6,008 nt of DNA from CAJKWP01 sp964554475. Its GTDB lineage: Bacteria; Bacillota; Clostridia; Christensenellales; UBA1242. The stretch is from NCBI GenBank assembly GCA_964554475.1, contig CAZKOT010000054.1, positions 1 to 6,008 of the forward strand, given 5' to 3'. The translations under genes were made by a program, and so were the position numbers. How positions within the stretch are numbered: the first letter of the stretch is position 1; the number at the start of each line of letters is the position of its first letter. Positions 1-5,841 of this stretch are shown here, piece by piece. Under the pieces are notes generated by a model that was given only the letters and a program-made list of their open reading frames with translations, ran no database searches and was not told the origin of the DNA.

Positions 1-77
1 ATGATCCCGTCAAGTTCGAGCGGATTCTGGATATGCCCCTGCCGTGCTTCCTGAGAGATGGTCTCATCATCCGGCAT
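1..77 (-). CDS. start of a further operon gene, partial at left edge, function unknown
   Basis: A reading frame opens with ATG at 77-75 and stays open to the window edge. It gives 25 residues beginning MPDDETISQEARQG and ending in an acidic stretch, PLELDGI. A near-ideal GGAGG Shine-Dalgarno site (86-90) lies 8 nt upstream of the ATG. Only 4 nt separate this start from the stop codon of the zinc-motif gene (82-84). The position and RBS make it the seventh gene of the operon, translated together with the anti-sigma-like gene. Too little protein is visible to assign a fold. The hydrophilic N-terminus shows no signal peptide. I trust that it is a gene, but its function is not inferable from this window. 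Confidence 0.72.
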   Translation of the reverse strand, partial: MPDDETISQEARQGHIQNPLELDGI

Positions 78-81
78 GCCG

Positions 82-579
82 CTACCCTCCGATCAGAATG
101 GCATCCATCTTCTCGATCTCGGTATCCACTGAACCGATTTCGAATATCCCGCTCTGGTCTGGTCGAAAATCTCCTTCGATACCGTTGAACCTGATGACCA
201 CCGTGGCATATCGTGCGGGATCAGTGATCAGATGACCGTAGAGCATTCGACGCTCAGAATCCTCCATTACACGAAGAACAGCACTGCCGTTTTCCAGATA
301 CCACGTTCGACGCACGTGGGTATCAGCTACTGTACCATCGGAATCCTGCGCCGCGAGGCGGTACCGGTGGTGGCCGGTGATCCACACTCCTTCAGAGTCA
401 ATTACCTCAGAAGAAGCAGATGCCTCGAACTTGAGTAGCTCAACCGCGTCATCATGCTCGGTACGGCAGAAGGCACATGAGTCCAGATGGCTATGGTGCT
501 CACCTGCCATTGCCAAGCGAAAAATCTCATGCATTTCCAAGTGCGCTTGCATCGTCCACGTCCTTTCCATATCGCTCAT
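82..579 (-). CDS. soluble anti-sigma-like protein with H-x3-C-x2-C zinc motif
   Basis: A 165-aa protein. Residues 28-42 are rich in His and Cys and contain H31-x3-C35-x2-C38 (HLDSCAFC), the zinc-anti-sigma (ZAS, zf-HC2) signature. A helical segment precedes it (about 10-26) and another follows (about 42-51). Residues 58-165 look beta-rich and soluble. There is no transmembrane helix, so unlike many ZAS anti-sigma factors it would act in the cytoplasm. Its ATG overlaps the stop of the sigma-like gene as ATGA (576-579), the usual order of sigma then anti-sigma. The start is uncertain. AGGGGA abuts the first ATG directly, whereas ATG 552 (residue 10) has AAGGA 8 nt upstream and would give 156 aa with the zinc motif intact. 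The anti-sigma role is inferred from motif plus position; the beta-rich C-terminal half is not recognised. Confidence 0.72.
   Translation of the reverse strand: MSDMERTWTMQAHLEMHEIFRLAMAGEHHSHLDSCAFCRTEHDDAVELLKFEASASSEVIDSEGVWITGHHRYRLAAQDSDGTVADTHVRRTWYLENGSAVLRVMEDSERRMLYGHLITDPARYATVVIRFNGIEGDFRPDQSGIFEIGSVDTEIEKMDAILIGG
86..90 (-). promoter_or_regulatory. Shine-Dalgarno site of the left-edge gene
   Basis: Reads GGAGG on the minus strand, 8 nt before the ATG at 77. It overlaps the last codons of the preceding gene and is the main evidence that the short partial frame at the edge is translated. Confidence 0.75.
561..565 (-). promoter_or_regulatory. internal Shine-Dalgarno supporting an alternative start at 552
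   Basis: Reads AAGGA on the minus strand, 8 nt before the ATG at 552-550 (residue 10 of the zinc-motif protein). Its spacing is better than that of the purine run abutting the first ATG at 579. Either start is possible, with the first one translationally coupled to the preceding gene. Confidence 0.45.
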
Positions 580-1631
580 TCCCCTGTCGGTTCCATCGGT
601 TCTTCAGTCCTGTCGTACCCCAATGATACAAGCAACCCCTTCGCATTGGTGAAAAACTGCCGAAGGATGTACTGGAAGGTATTGCGATAGTCGGCTCGAA
701 ACCGTTCGTAAGACAATCCCGTCATCTGTTGTTTGAGGTAATAGTAGTGGGATTCCGTCTCACCGTCCGCTGAGTCGAGAAGGAGCATTCTGATCGCTCC
801 AATCATCGCTTCCAACTCAGCCAAAGACAGCTTCTGCTTTTTCACGTACTTCTTCGTTGCCCACTGCCTCGTTTCCGTGATTGCCGTCTCTACCGCATCG
901 GCAAGAAGCATGTAATCGTGGTCATCACGAGCCTCCTCATGTCCTTTGGTCACCGATTCCAATTCCGATCCGAGGAAATCCACCGTGAGCTTCATCACAT
1001 CGGTTTCGTGCACAGCCTTCCTGTACTCGGTCTGCGATGCGAGATAATCGAGGCAGGCTTCCATCACGATAACGGAGGGATTCAGATCGCTTCGAATGAT
1101 CGTGATTCGGCTCTTCAATGCCTCGGCGGTGAGTGCGGGTAGATGGAACTGGGATTCCGCTTCAGAACCACGGTAGAACCAATGTCCTGATATCGCCTTC
1201 CTCACCGAAATATTTGCACTCTTTCGTACATAGATACGGAGCATCCTGAGCGTCTTCGCATACGAGGGATCGAACTCCGCAAGGATGCGAGTGATGTTCT
1301 GGTTGATGGTGCCGACAAGGATTGTTCGAAGTCGCGCCTCGATCTCCTCAGGGTCATCGGTTTCAGCAGTGATCTCTCTGAGATATCGAATGAGCGGTAC
1401 ACCATCCTCGGATTCGGAGAGCAACTCTGCGACCGCGTCTGCCGCGACATCACGGATTTGAAGACCGAGGGATTCGAAATGGAAGCCGCGTTTTTGAACG
1501 ATCCAAGCAGTCAGCTTGACGGTGAGGTCGAGGATGAGAGTACAAAGCTCACGCTGGTCGTTTCGATGGTACGCTTCGAGCAAGCTTTCCACGTTGCTGA
1601 ATTTCTCTCTCGTTGCCAACAAATCACCCAC
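576..1631 (-). CDS. divergent sigma-70-like protein (degenerate regions 2 and 4)
   Basis: A 351-aa, largely helical, soluble protein. Residues 12-72 resemble sigma region 2. An initial helix is followed by a second ending in IRDVAADAVAELLS (59-72), which matches the 'D-x-x-Q-D-x-F-x-x-L' helix of ECF factors. Residues 97-120 (ARLRTILVGTINQNITRIL) resemble the region 2.3-2.4 'WL-x-x-I-x-x-N' segment. Near the C-terminus, GLSYERFRADYRNTFQYILR (305-324) followed by QFFTNAKGLL aligns residue for residue with the region 4 HTH pattern 'GLSYEEIAEILGISEGTVKSRLHRARKRL', but the turn is degenerate. The middle (about 125-280) is far longer than an ECF linker and unrecognised. The start is GTG, 11 nt after the previous stop, with a weak AGAG RBS; TTG codons 4 and 5 are alternatives. 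The following gene overlaps by 4 nt and carries a ZAS motif, which supports a sigma/anti-sigma pair. Whether it still binds RNA polymerase is unknown. Confidence 0.62.
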   Translation of the reverse strand: MGDLLATREKFSNVESLLEAYHRNDQRELCTLILDLTVKLTAWIVQKRGFHFESLGLQIRDVAADAVAELLSESEDGVPLIRYLREITAETDDPEEIEARLRTILVGTINQNITRILAEFDPSYAKTLRMLRIYVRKSANISVRKAISGHWFYRGSEAESQFHLPALTAEALKSRITIIRSDLNPSVIVMEACLDYLASQTEYRKAVHETDVMKLTVDFLGSELESVTKGHEEARDDHDYMLLADAVETAITETRQWATKKYVKKQKLSLAELEAMIGAIRMLLLDSADGETESHYYYLKQQMTGLSYERFRADYRNTFQYILRQFFTNAKGLLVSLGYDRTEEPMEPTGE

Positions 1632-1642
1632 AACTCTAACAG

Positions 1643-2140
1643 TTACTCATCAAGCCATATCATGGAAGCCCATATCACTTGATACCAGTAAGAAGCCAGT
1701 TGATCCCGTCCGGAACCTGCGACAAGCATTTTGATAAAGACATCAATTGTTGTCCTCCATCCGTCATCAGTATTGTACTTGGCTCGTACTCTCGATTCTA
1801 TCTCTTCATCTGTCAGTCCTTTGAAGTGAAGGTATTGTTCTTGGTGATCGACTTTGAAGGTTATCTGCTTCTGAAGTCGGAGAGCTTCAATCAGCATCCC
1901 AACTGCGAACTGAGCATCCATGTTTTCATGATATGGCTCCCACCACATCATGAACTTTCGTATTTGATGCTCCTTCAAGGCTACATGCTGTCCGGTATCG
2001 AACGCACGAAATGCAACATCATCATCTTCGTAACCAATGCCTCCAATCTCCATCAACGAACCAACTCGACCAATCATCCCAGCCCCATCTCTTGGGACAT
2101 CAACTATAACCACGAAATCACCTGCCTTGAAGTTTTTCAC
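1643..2140 (-). CDS. SH3/KOW-like barrel protein with tryptophan-rich C-terminus
   Basis: A 165-aa protein. Residues 4-62 have the pattern of a small SH3- or KOW-like beta barrel: KAGDFVVIVDVP, then MIGRVGSLMEIG, then a strand DVAFRAF, then HVALKEHQIRKF. Such barrels usually bind protein, RNA or DNA. Residues 64-105 include a WWEPYHENMD segment and a predicted helix. The last 40 residues are helical and aromatic, with five Trp in all, and end in IWASMIWLDE. No catalytic motif or membrane segment is evident. GTG is the start: it overlaps the previous stop as GTGA (2137-2140) and sits 7 nt after a perfect AGGAGG. This arrangement indicates strong coupled translation with the HEPN-like gene, suggesting that the two products act together. 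I do not recognise the family; the barrel call rests on pattern only. Confidence 0.7.
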   Translation of the reverse strand: MKNFKAGDFVVIVDVPRDGAGMIGRVGSLMEIGGIGYEDDDVAFRAFDTGQHVALKEHQIRKFMMWWEPYHENMDAQFAVGMLIEALRLQKQITFKVDHQEQYLHFKGLTDEEIESRVRAKYNTDDGWRTTIDVFIKMLVAGSGRDQLASYWYQVIWASMIWLDE

Positions 2141-2967
2141 AGGGATACCTCCTCATTTTGACGATTATTGTTCTGGTAATATTCGATCAGCATGTAAACC
2201 CGTTTCAGGTACTGAGGGAAGCACTGGAGATACGACAGAGCATCATCCTTCGTCGCCACGACAGCGGAAGGATGACCGAAGTCGTTTCTATGCTTCCGCA
2301 AGATAGTCACGAATCCCCAAATGATGTGGTCAAGTCCATCCTTGAGGTCACTGGGCAATGTATTTGCCTCAATCTTCTTGCAAAGCTCATCGACCTTCAC
2401 CTTCATGCTCCTTCCGTCCACGACCTTCCGGAATCTCTCGCGTGAGTCAGAATTCAGTGATTCCAACACAGCCTCGCAGAGCATGTCTATCGCTCGTTCT
2501 GATGCCACTCCGAGCATAACGACGGAGGGTGTGAACCGACCGATTCTGTTAAGTTCCACGCTCTCTCTGACGTAGAACTCGATGACCGTATCCAGAACGG
2601 AATCAAGTGGCAGGATCTGGGTTAGGCGGCTGAGGTATTCTTTGACGAAGTAAGGATGTTCACCCCTATTCTTCAGTAGCTTTTTGCCATATGTTGTCAA
2701 TTCGAAAAACTGCCACCTAACTGTGCCTTCTGTGTAATTCGACCGTGTTTCTGGTCTGACAAGTCCCTCGGCAATCATTTGGAATAATTCATCATGCAGG
2801 ATCTCGCGTAGATCAGGACTCGCGTTTCCCTTATATTTGTCATACATCATTTGGTGTATTTGATGCAGATGGATTCCATAACTCCCATTCGATTGAGACA
2901 GCACCTCAAGCAATTGGATTCGGATAACATCCTGATCATAGTTCATGTGCGTCTCGGATTTATTCAC
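2137..2967 (-). CDS. winged-helix plus HEPN-like protein
   Basis: A 276-aa protein in two parts. Residues 14-105 look like a winged helix-turn-helix: helices at 14-25 and 33-44, a third around 52-70 (LREILHDELFQMIAEGLV), then a wing with strand VRWQFFELTTYGKKLL. Residues 112-265 are all helical and fit a HEPN-type bundle. A helix MLGVASERAIDMLCEAV (151-167) is followed later by FVTILRKHRNDFGHPSA (219-235). This contains R227-x4-H232, the HEPN R-x4-6-H motif that in active family members forms the RNase site; the 'RNDFGHP' context is typical. By analogy it could be a nucleic-acid-responsive ribonuclease, but many HEPN proteins are non-catalytic. The start is GTG 2967, overlapping the previous stop as GTGA. 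An in-frame ATG at 2946 is an alternative and would not affect either domain. Both neighbouring junctions are 4-nt overlaps. Confidence 0.75.
   Translation of the reverse strand: MNKSETHMNYDQDVIRIQLLEVLSQSNGSYGIHLHQIHQMMYDKYKGNASPDLREILHDELFQMIAEGLVRPETRSNYTEGTVRWQFFELTTYGKKLLKNRGEHPYFVKEYLSRLTQILPLDSVLDTVIEFYVRESVELNRIGRFTPSVVMLGVASERAIDMLCEAVLESLNSDSRERFRKVVDGRSMKVKVDELCKKIEANTLPSDLKDGLDHIIWGFVTILRKHRNDFGHPSAVVATKDDALSYLQCFPQYLKRVYMLIEYYQNNNRQNEEVSL
2148..2153 (-). promoter_or_regulatory. Shine-Dalgarno site of the SH3-like gene
   Basis: Reads AGGAGG on the minus strand, 7 nt before the GTG at 2140. It fixes that GTG as the start and lies within the last codons of the upstream gene. Confidence 0.8.
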
Positions 2968-3563
2968 ATCCCGTACTTCTTCCTAAGCGCGATCAAATCT
3001 CGCATGTACTTTGCCTGAGCCTGAAGCCTCCGGATCTGCTCTTCAATCTCAGCAACCATCTCCTGCGTCACATCAGGGATTTGGAACCCTGTCTGAACAG
3101 CCAAAGCCGGTTCCTTCGGTGAACGACCACCAGTCTTCGCCTTACCAGCCACAACTGTTTTCCTCGCCACCCTCGGCTTCTTCACTGAGGACTTCTTTCT
3201 AACGGTCTTCCTCGTGCCTACAGGAGTCTCCTCTGACACCGTATCCTCAACAGCCTTCTTTACTCTTTTGCCTCTCAAATCTAACTTCCCTGCTTTCCAG
3301 CGGTTGTACACGCTCTGAAGCTTCTTGAGCTTCCGGAAGATCTTTGTCTTGCCTTGGGATACGCTATGGATGGTCATGTCGGTCACGCCAACAGCTTTGG
3401 CAATAGCGACTTTGGTTGCTCCAGAGGATGCCATTTCGAGGATGAGAGCCTGAGCATCTGTTTCTGCGCTCACATCTTTTACATGCGGAACTGGCGATTT
3501 CTGATTTACATCCGCCCCGTTTTTGTGATCAGTGCGCTGGGACTGCTGTCTGGCTTGTTTCAT
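2964..3563 (-). CDS. HTH protein with histone-H1-like basic linker and C-terminal coiled coil
   Basis: A 199-aa protein. After a polar N-terminus, residues 38-72 form an XRE/resolvase-like HTH: QALILEMASSGATKVAIAKAV leads into GVTDMTIHSVSQGKT, with the 'A-x-A-x-G-V-x-x-x-T-I-x-x-x-x-x-G-K' spacing. Residues 97-151 are highly Lys/Arg/Ala/Val/Pro-rich (VRKKSSVKKPRVARK), like bacterial histone-H1-like tails, and should bind DNA or RNA without sequence specificity. Residues 165-196 (VTQEMVAEIEEQIRRLQAQA onward) are a strong coiled coil, suggesting oligomerisation. I chose ATG 3563 because AAGGAG (3570-3575) lies 6 nt upstream. The earlier in-frame ATG at 3578 overlaps that RBS and would add only five residues. 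It overlaps the end of the NYN fragment by 35 nt and shares a GTGA junction with the next gene. It is a candidate regulator of its own operon. Confidence 0.78.
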   Translation of the reverse strand: MKQARQQSQRTDHKNGADVNQKSPVPHVKDVSAETDAQALILEMASSGATKVAIAKAVGVTDMTIHSVSQGKTKIFRKLKKLQSVYNRWKAGKLDLRGKRVKKAVEDTVSEETPVGTRKTVRKKSSVKKPRVARKTVVAGKAKTGGRSPKEPALAVQTGFQIPDVTQEMVAEIEEQIRRLQAQAKYMRDLIALRKKYGM

Positions 3564-3783
3564 GATATACTCCTTCATGTAAGTGCAGTGCTGTACAATT
3601 AGTTCGGGATTCTTGCTCCAGATGCTTCTGGAGATTCATCAGGAGTTCGACCACGAAGTCGCTCAGTTCAGGGATGTCCGCATACTTGTTGCGGAGGTGG
3701 TAGTAGACGTTCTCGTAATCTACGAAGATGGCGGTGTATCTTGGATTCTGCATCTTTTCATCTTTTGAATTCTCAACCAACAT
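3529..3783 (-). CDS. truncated NYN-domain protein (N-terminal part of an RNase fold only)
   Basis: An 84-aa frame. Residues 16-30 (YTAIFVDYENVYYHL) match the first strand and following loop of NYN/LabA/DUF88-type PIN-like nucleases, including the first metal-binding Asp (D22) and the typical Asn (N25). The helix SDFVVELLMNLQKHLEQE (41-58) also fits. After residue 60 the similarity ends. The tail TNCTALHLHEGVYHETSQTA is encoded by the leader and RBS of the next gene. A complete NYN domain is about 120-150 residues and needs further acidic residues, which are absent here in every frame. It is probably a remnant from an internal deletion, or a minimal non-catalytic protein. ATG 3783 lies only about 6 nt from the predicted transcription start; ATG 3753 (residue 11) keeps the whole conserved part and may be the real start. 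Neither has a strong RBS. Confidence 0.6.
   Translation of the reverse strand: MLVENSKDEKMQNPRYTAIFVDYENVYYHLRNKYADIPELSDFVVELLMNLQKHLEQESRTNCTALHLHEGVYHETSQTAVPAH
3570..3575 (-). promoter_or_regulatory. Shine-Dalgarno site deciding the start at 3563
   Basis: Reads AAGGAG on the minus strand, 6 nt (TATATC) before ATG 3563. It lies inside the last 20 codons of the NYN fragment, so the RBS of the second gene is embedded in the first gene. Confidence 0.8.
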
Positions 3784-3795
3784 AGACTCAATTTG

Positions 3796-3825
3796 ATTTT
3801 ATTCTGGTTCGAACCAATAATTCAA
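3796..3825 (-). promoter_or_regulatory. candidate sigma-70 promoter of the NYN/HTH/HEPN operon
   Basis: On the minus strand, TTGAAT (3820-3825) and TAAAAT (3796-3801) are separated by 18 bp. They match the -35 and -10 consensus at 4 of 6 and 5 of 6 positions. Transcription would begin around 3789, a few bases before ATG 3783 and about 36 nt before ATG 3753. The surrounding DNA is AT-rich and gene-free. A 12-bp palindrome lies in the spacer, so a repressor bound there would block RNA polymerase. Confidence 0.5.
3805..3816. promoter_or_regulatory. 12-bp perfect palindrome, candidate operator
   Basis: TGGTTCGAACCA is a perfect dyad lying wholly between the -35 and -10 elements of the candidate promoter. 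Its core TTCGAA recurs at 3852-3857, inside the looser inverted repeat CATTTCGAATG, with centres 44 bp apart (about four helical turns). The operon encodes two HTH proteins that could read it. Operator function is inferred from position and symmetry only. Confidence 0.45.
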
Positions 3826-3872
3826 TCAGTCTCTGGTGTCCACAGACTCATTTCGAATGCTGTGGTCAAATC

Positions 3873-3901
3873 ATCATATACAGCCAATCAGCACACTACA
3901 A
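3873..3901 (-). promoter_or_regulatory. second, weaker promoter candidate upstream of the operon
   Basis: On the minus strand, TTGTAG (3896-3901) and TATGAT (3873-3878) are 17 bp apart. The -10 is good (5 of 6) and the -35 poor (3 of 6). It lies about 90 nt upstream of ATG 3783, inside the gap between the ATPase and the operon. In AT-rich DNA such matches occur by chance, so this is only a candidate. Confidence 0.2.
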
Positions 3902-3990
3902 TAACACAGCATCCTATGCGTCAACTATCATTGCTCGGTATTTGCGCTTCTAATATTTCCAAGCAGGGAGAGCTTCGTGGTTATTAGATC

Positions 3991-5763
3991 CTATATGTAT
4001 TTCTGCATTTCATCGATATTTTCGAGCCAGACATGTTTTCGGACGAGGTCGCATATATTTAGGGCCTCGCTTCTCATCATTCGGATAAGCTCTAACATCC
4101 ATTCATTCTCGTTTTCATCCCTAATAGATTTTCTCCGCTTAACATTATCAACGAACCACTGAAGCACACTGTCCATTACTCTCATGTCCAGCGATAATAG
4201 ATCTGTTACCACCTCCTTCACATCGAGGAAATCTGTCATATTCTGATCGAACAATCTCGTTAAGGGTTCAGTTACTATGCGACCATGCGTTCGAATCTCT
4301 TCTTTCAACAATTCATACTGTCGCGCCTTCATCGACTTACCTTGTGCAACCGCGTAATGACCAAGTTTTTTATCCATTGCCGCCGTAGCAGGGTCATCGC
4401 TATTCTTTCCATATCTATCGTAGTCGTGCTTGTACGGTGTGGCGATACCCATGAGATCGTCCAAGGATTGATCTATCGCACCTCTCCATTCAGCTTTCGT
4501 TTTGTTCAGCAACAAACCCGCACTGCTGAAATACTCTACCGTCCTTGATAGACGAGGGAACAACTCAAGTGGGATGTGATTATTCGTCAACGCCGTGTAC
4601 AGTTCATTAAAGGTATTCTCAAGGTCTTCTTGACTCATCCCCCTAAAATCATGCAGTCTCTCAAGACTGTCTACATTACGCCTCTGTCTTTCAATATACT
4701 TTTGATGCTCTGATTTGAGCAATTGCTCATCTAAATATCCATCTATAACAAGATCGTAAATCGAACGATAGTACCTATAGGCGTATTTCACACCACTTAC
4801 GTATCGCTCGTAAAATCTGTTTAAGGGAGTACTCTGCCTACTCGTTTCTCCAAAAAATGAGGGGTCGAATCCTGCTTCGAAGTTGATGACATCAGGATTA
4901 CCTTTTACAATTGTAGATAATTCTGCGGTTTTCTCAGCAGAAGCAACTGTGAGTAAAAAATACAGAAGATGCGATATACCTTCAGGGGATATGATCGAGA
5001 GCTTCTCTACAACTTCTTCACATAGCCGCAAACCATATTCAACCGTTCTTAAATTCTTTTCACCGATCTCGGTCACAATACTCAACAAGTCTTCGCGATA
5101 TGGGTATAAGACAGAATTTTCATCTACTCGCGACTCTATCACCGGTATCGCATCTGATAGCAATACCATGGATCTCTCAATATACTTCTCCTTTGTGAGC
5201 GGATACGTTCCACTTGACACTTTCTCTTCATGGCATACGTACATCACTCTATCGGCAATTTCACCAGAGATATTATTTAACACAAAGGCAAGTATATTTT
5301 CTTGACTCGCGATTGACCTTTCCAAATCGTCCAAGCAAAGAAATAGCCCTAATTTACCTTTTTTCATTTTCGCTATCGACATCTTTGAAAAGTAGCCTTC
5401 TGCCACACCAACTCCATCATCCGTGTCCACATTGACATACGGGACACTGAAGCTGATGTTCTTGAACAGTCTCAAAACTTGAATACTTCGCTTAAAGGTA
5501 TTAGTAGATATCTCTTCAAGTATTCGGACAATAATGTTCTCTGGGCTTTCCACGCCTGCCAGAGACACGTACACAGTCAGCCAACCCTCTTGCCGAAGAA
5601 TTGGCATAACACTATTCTTGACGAAATATGTTTTTCCACAGCCCCACTCGCCATAAAGAAGTAATGCCTGCTCTGGAATACCGTTCTTGGCGTAGCGTCT
5701 GATAGCGTCTATTATTTTTTCGTTTCTGTTCATCTTACTTCTCGGCGAATTCGTTGTCACCAT
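3991..5763 (-). CDS. KAP-family-like P-loop ATPase, soluble
   Basis: A 590-aa protein. The NTPase core spans about residues 12-260. It has Walker A GEWGCGKT (38-45) after the strand ALLLY, and Walker B GLFLCLDDLER (139-149) with the tandem D145-D146 typical of KAP NTPases. KEKYIERSMVL (191-201) resembles the KAP 'Y-L-E-K-I' segment, and GEKNLRTVEYGLRL (234-247) is a sensor-like 'N-x-R' helix. Most KAP proteins insert transmembrane helices between Walker A and B; here that stretch is short and hydrophilic, so the protein should be cytosolic. Residues 280-590 are helical and unrecognised, possibly a sensor or effector-binding region. KAP ATPases occur in phage-defence and other conflict loci, but no nuclease or protease domain is fused here. 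ATG 5763 has GGAG only 1 nt away; ATG 5733 (residue 11), with GAGA 6 nt upstream, is a plausible alternative. The gene is notably AT-rich. No terminator is visible between it and the next operon, 207 bp away. Confidence 0.8.
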   Translation of the reverse strand: MVTTNSPRSKMNRNEKIIDAIRRYAKNGIPEQALLLYGEWGCGKTYFVKNSVMPILRQEGWLTVYVSLAGVESPENIIVRILEEISTNTFKRSIQVLRLFKNISFSVPYVNVDTDDGVGVAEGYFSKMSIAKMKKGKLGLFLCLDDLERSIASQENILAFVLNNISGEIADRVMYVCHEEKVSSGTYPLTKEKYIERSMVLLSDAIPVIESRVDENSVLYPYREDLLSIVTEIGEKNLRTVEYGLRLCEEVVEKLSIISPEGISHLLYFLLTVASAEKTAELSTIVKGNPDVINFEAGFDPSFFGETSRQSTPLNRFYERYVSGVKYAYRYYRSIYDLVIDGYLDEQLLKSEHQKYIERQRRNVDSLERLHDFRGMSQEDLENTFNELYTALTNNHIPLELFPRLSRTVEYFSSAGLLLNKTKAEWRGAIDQSLDDLMGIATPYKHDYDRYGKNSDDPATAAMDKKLGHYAVAQGKSMKARQYELLKEEIRTHGRIVTEPLTRLFDQNMTDFLDVKEVVTDLLSLDMRVMDSVLQWFVDNVKRRKSIRDENENEWMLELIRMMRSEALNICDLVRKHVWLENIDEMQKYI

Positions 5764-5841
5764 ACTCCATTTAGCATTATTTCTACTCGCACCAGCTATT
5801 CGACTTCCTCATCGTTATCGAGCCACCTTCCTAATGTTTGG

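Larger units (their letters stand above)
3784..3990. other. 207-bp gene-free region between the ATPase and the operon
   Basis: AT-rich DNA that holds the promoter and operator candidates described separately. It also carries an imperfect direct repeat on the minus strand (AAATGAGTCTGTG near 3841-3853 and AAATTGAGTCTATG at the start codon). A weak AAGC-7 nt-GCTT stem at 3961-3975 lacks a following T-run, so no intrinsic terminator is called. I see no RNA gene here. Confidence 0.55.

Noticed and set aside
1679..2161. 160-aa plus-strand reading frame opposite the SH3-like gene
   Set aside because: It lies antisense to a gene with a perfect RBS and coupled start, has a low-complexity Cys/Ser/His-rich translation and no plausible RBS. 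It is a shadow frame.
3919..3924. TTGACG as a -35 element upstream of the operon
   Set aside because: The nearest -10-like hexamer (TATTGT) is only 15 bp away and poor; the promoters nearer the gene fit better.
3961..3975. Stem AAGC-7 nt-GCTT downstream of the ATPase stop as a terminator
   Set aside because: Only four base pairs and no T-run follows on the minus strand; too weak to call.
3793..3987. 64-aa plus-strand frame in the gap between ATPase and operon
   Set aside because: The translation has no recognisable pattern, there is no convincing RBS, and it overlaps the promoter/operator candidate. Chance opening is more likely.
4883..5305. 140-aa plus-strand frame inside the ATPase gene
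   Set aside because: It is antisense to conserved ATPase sequence including the sensor-like region; Ser/Thr/Phe-rich translation typical of shadow frames.
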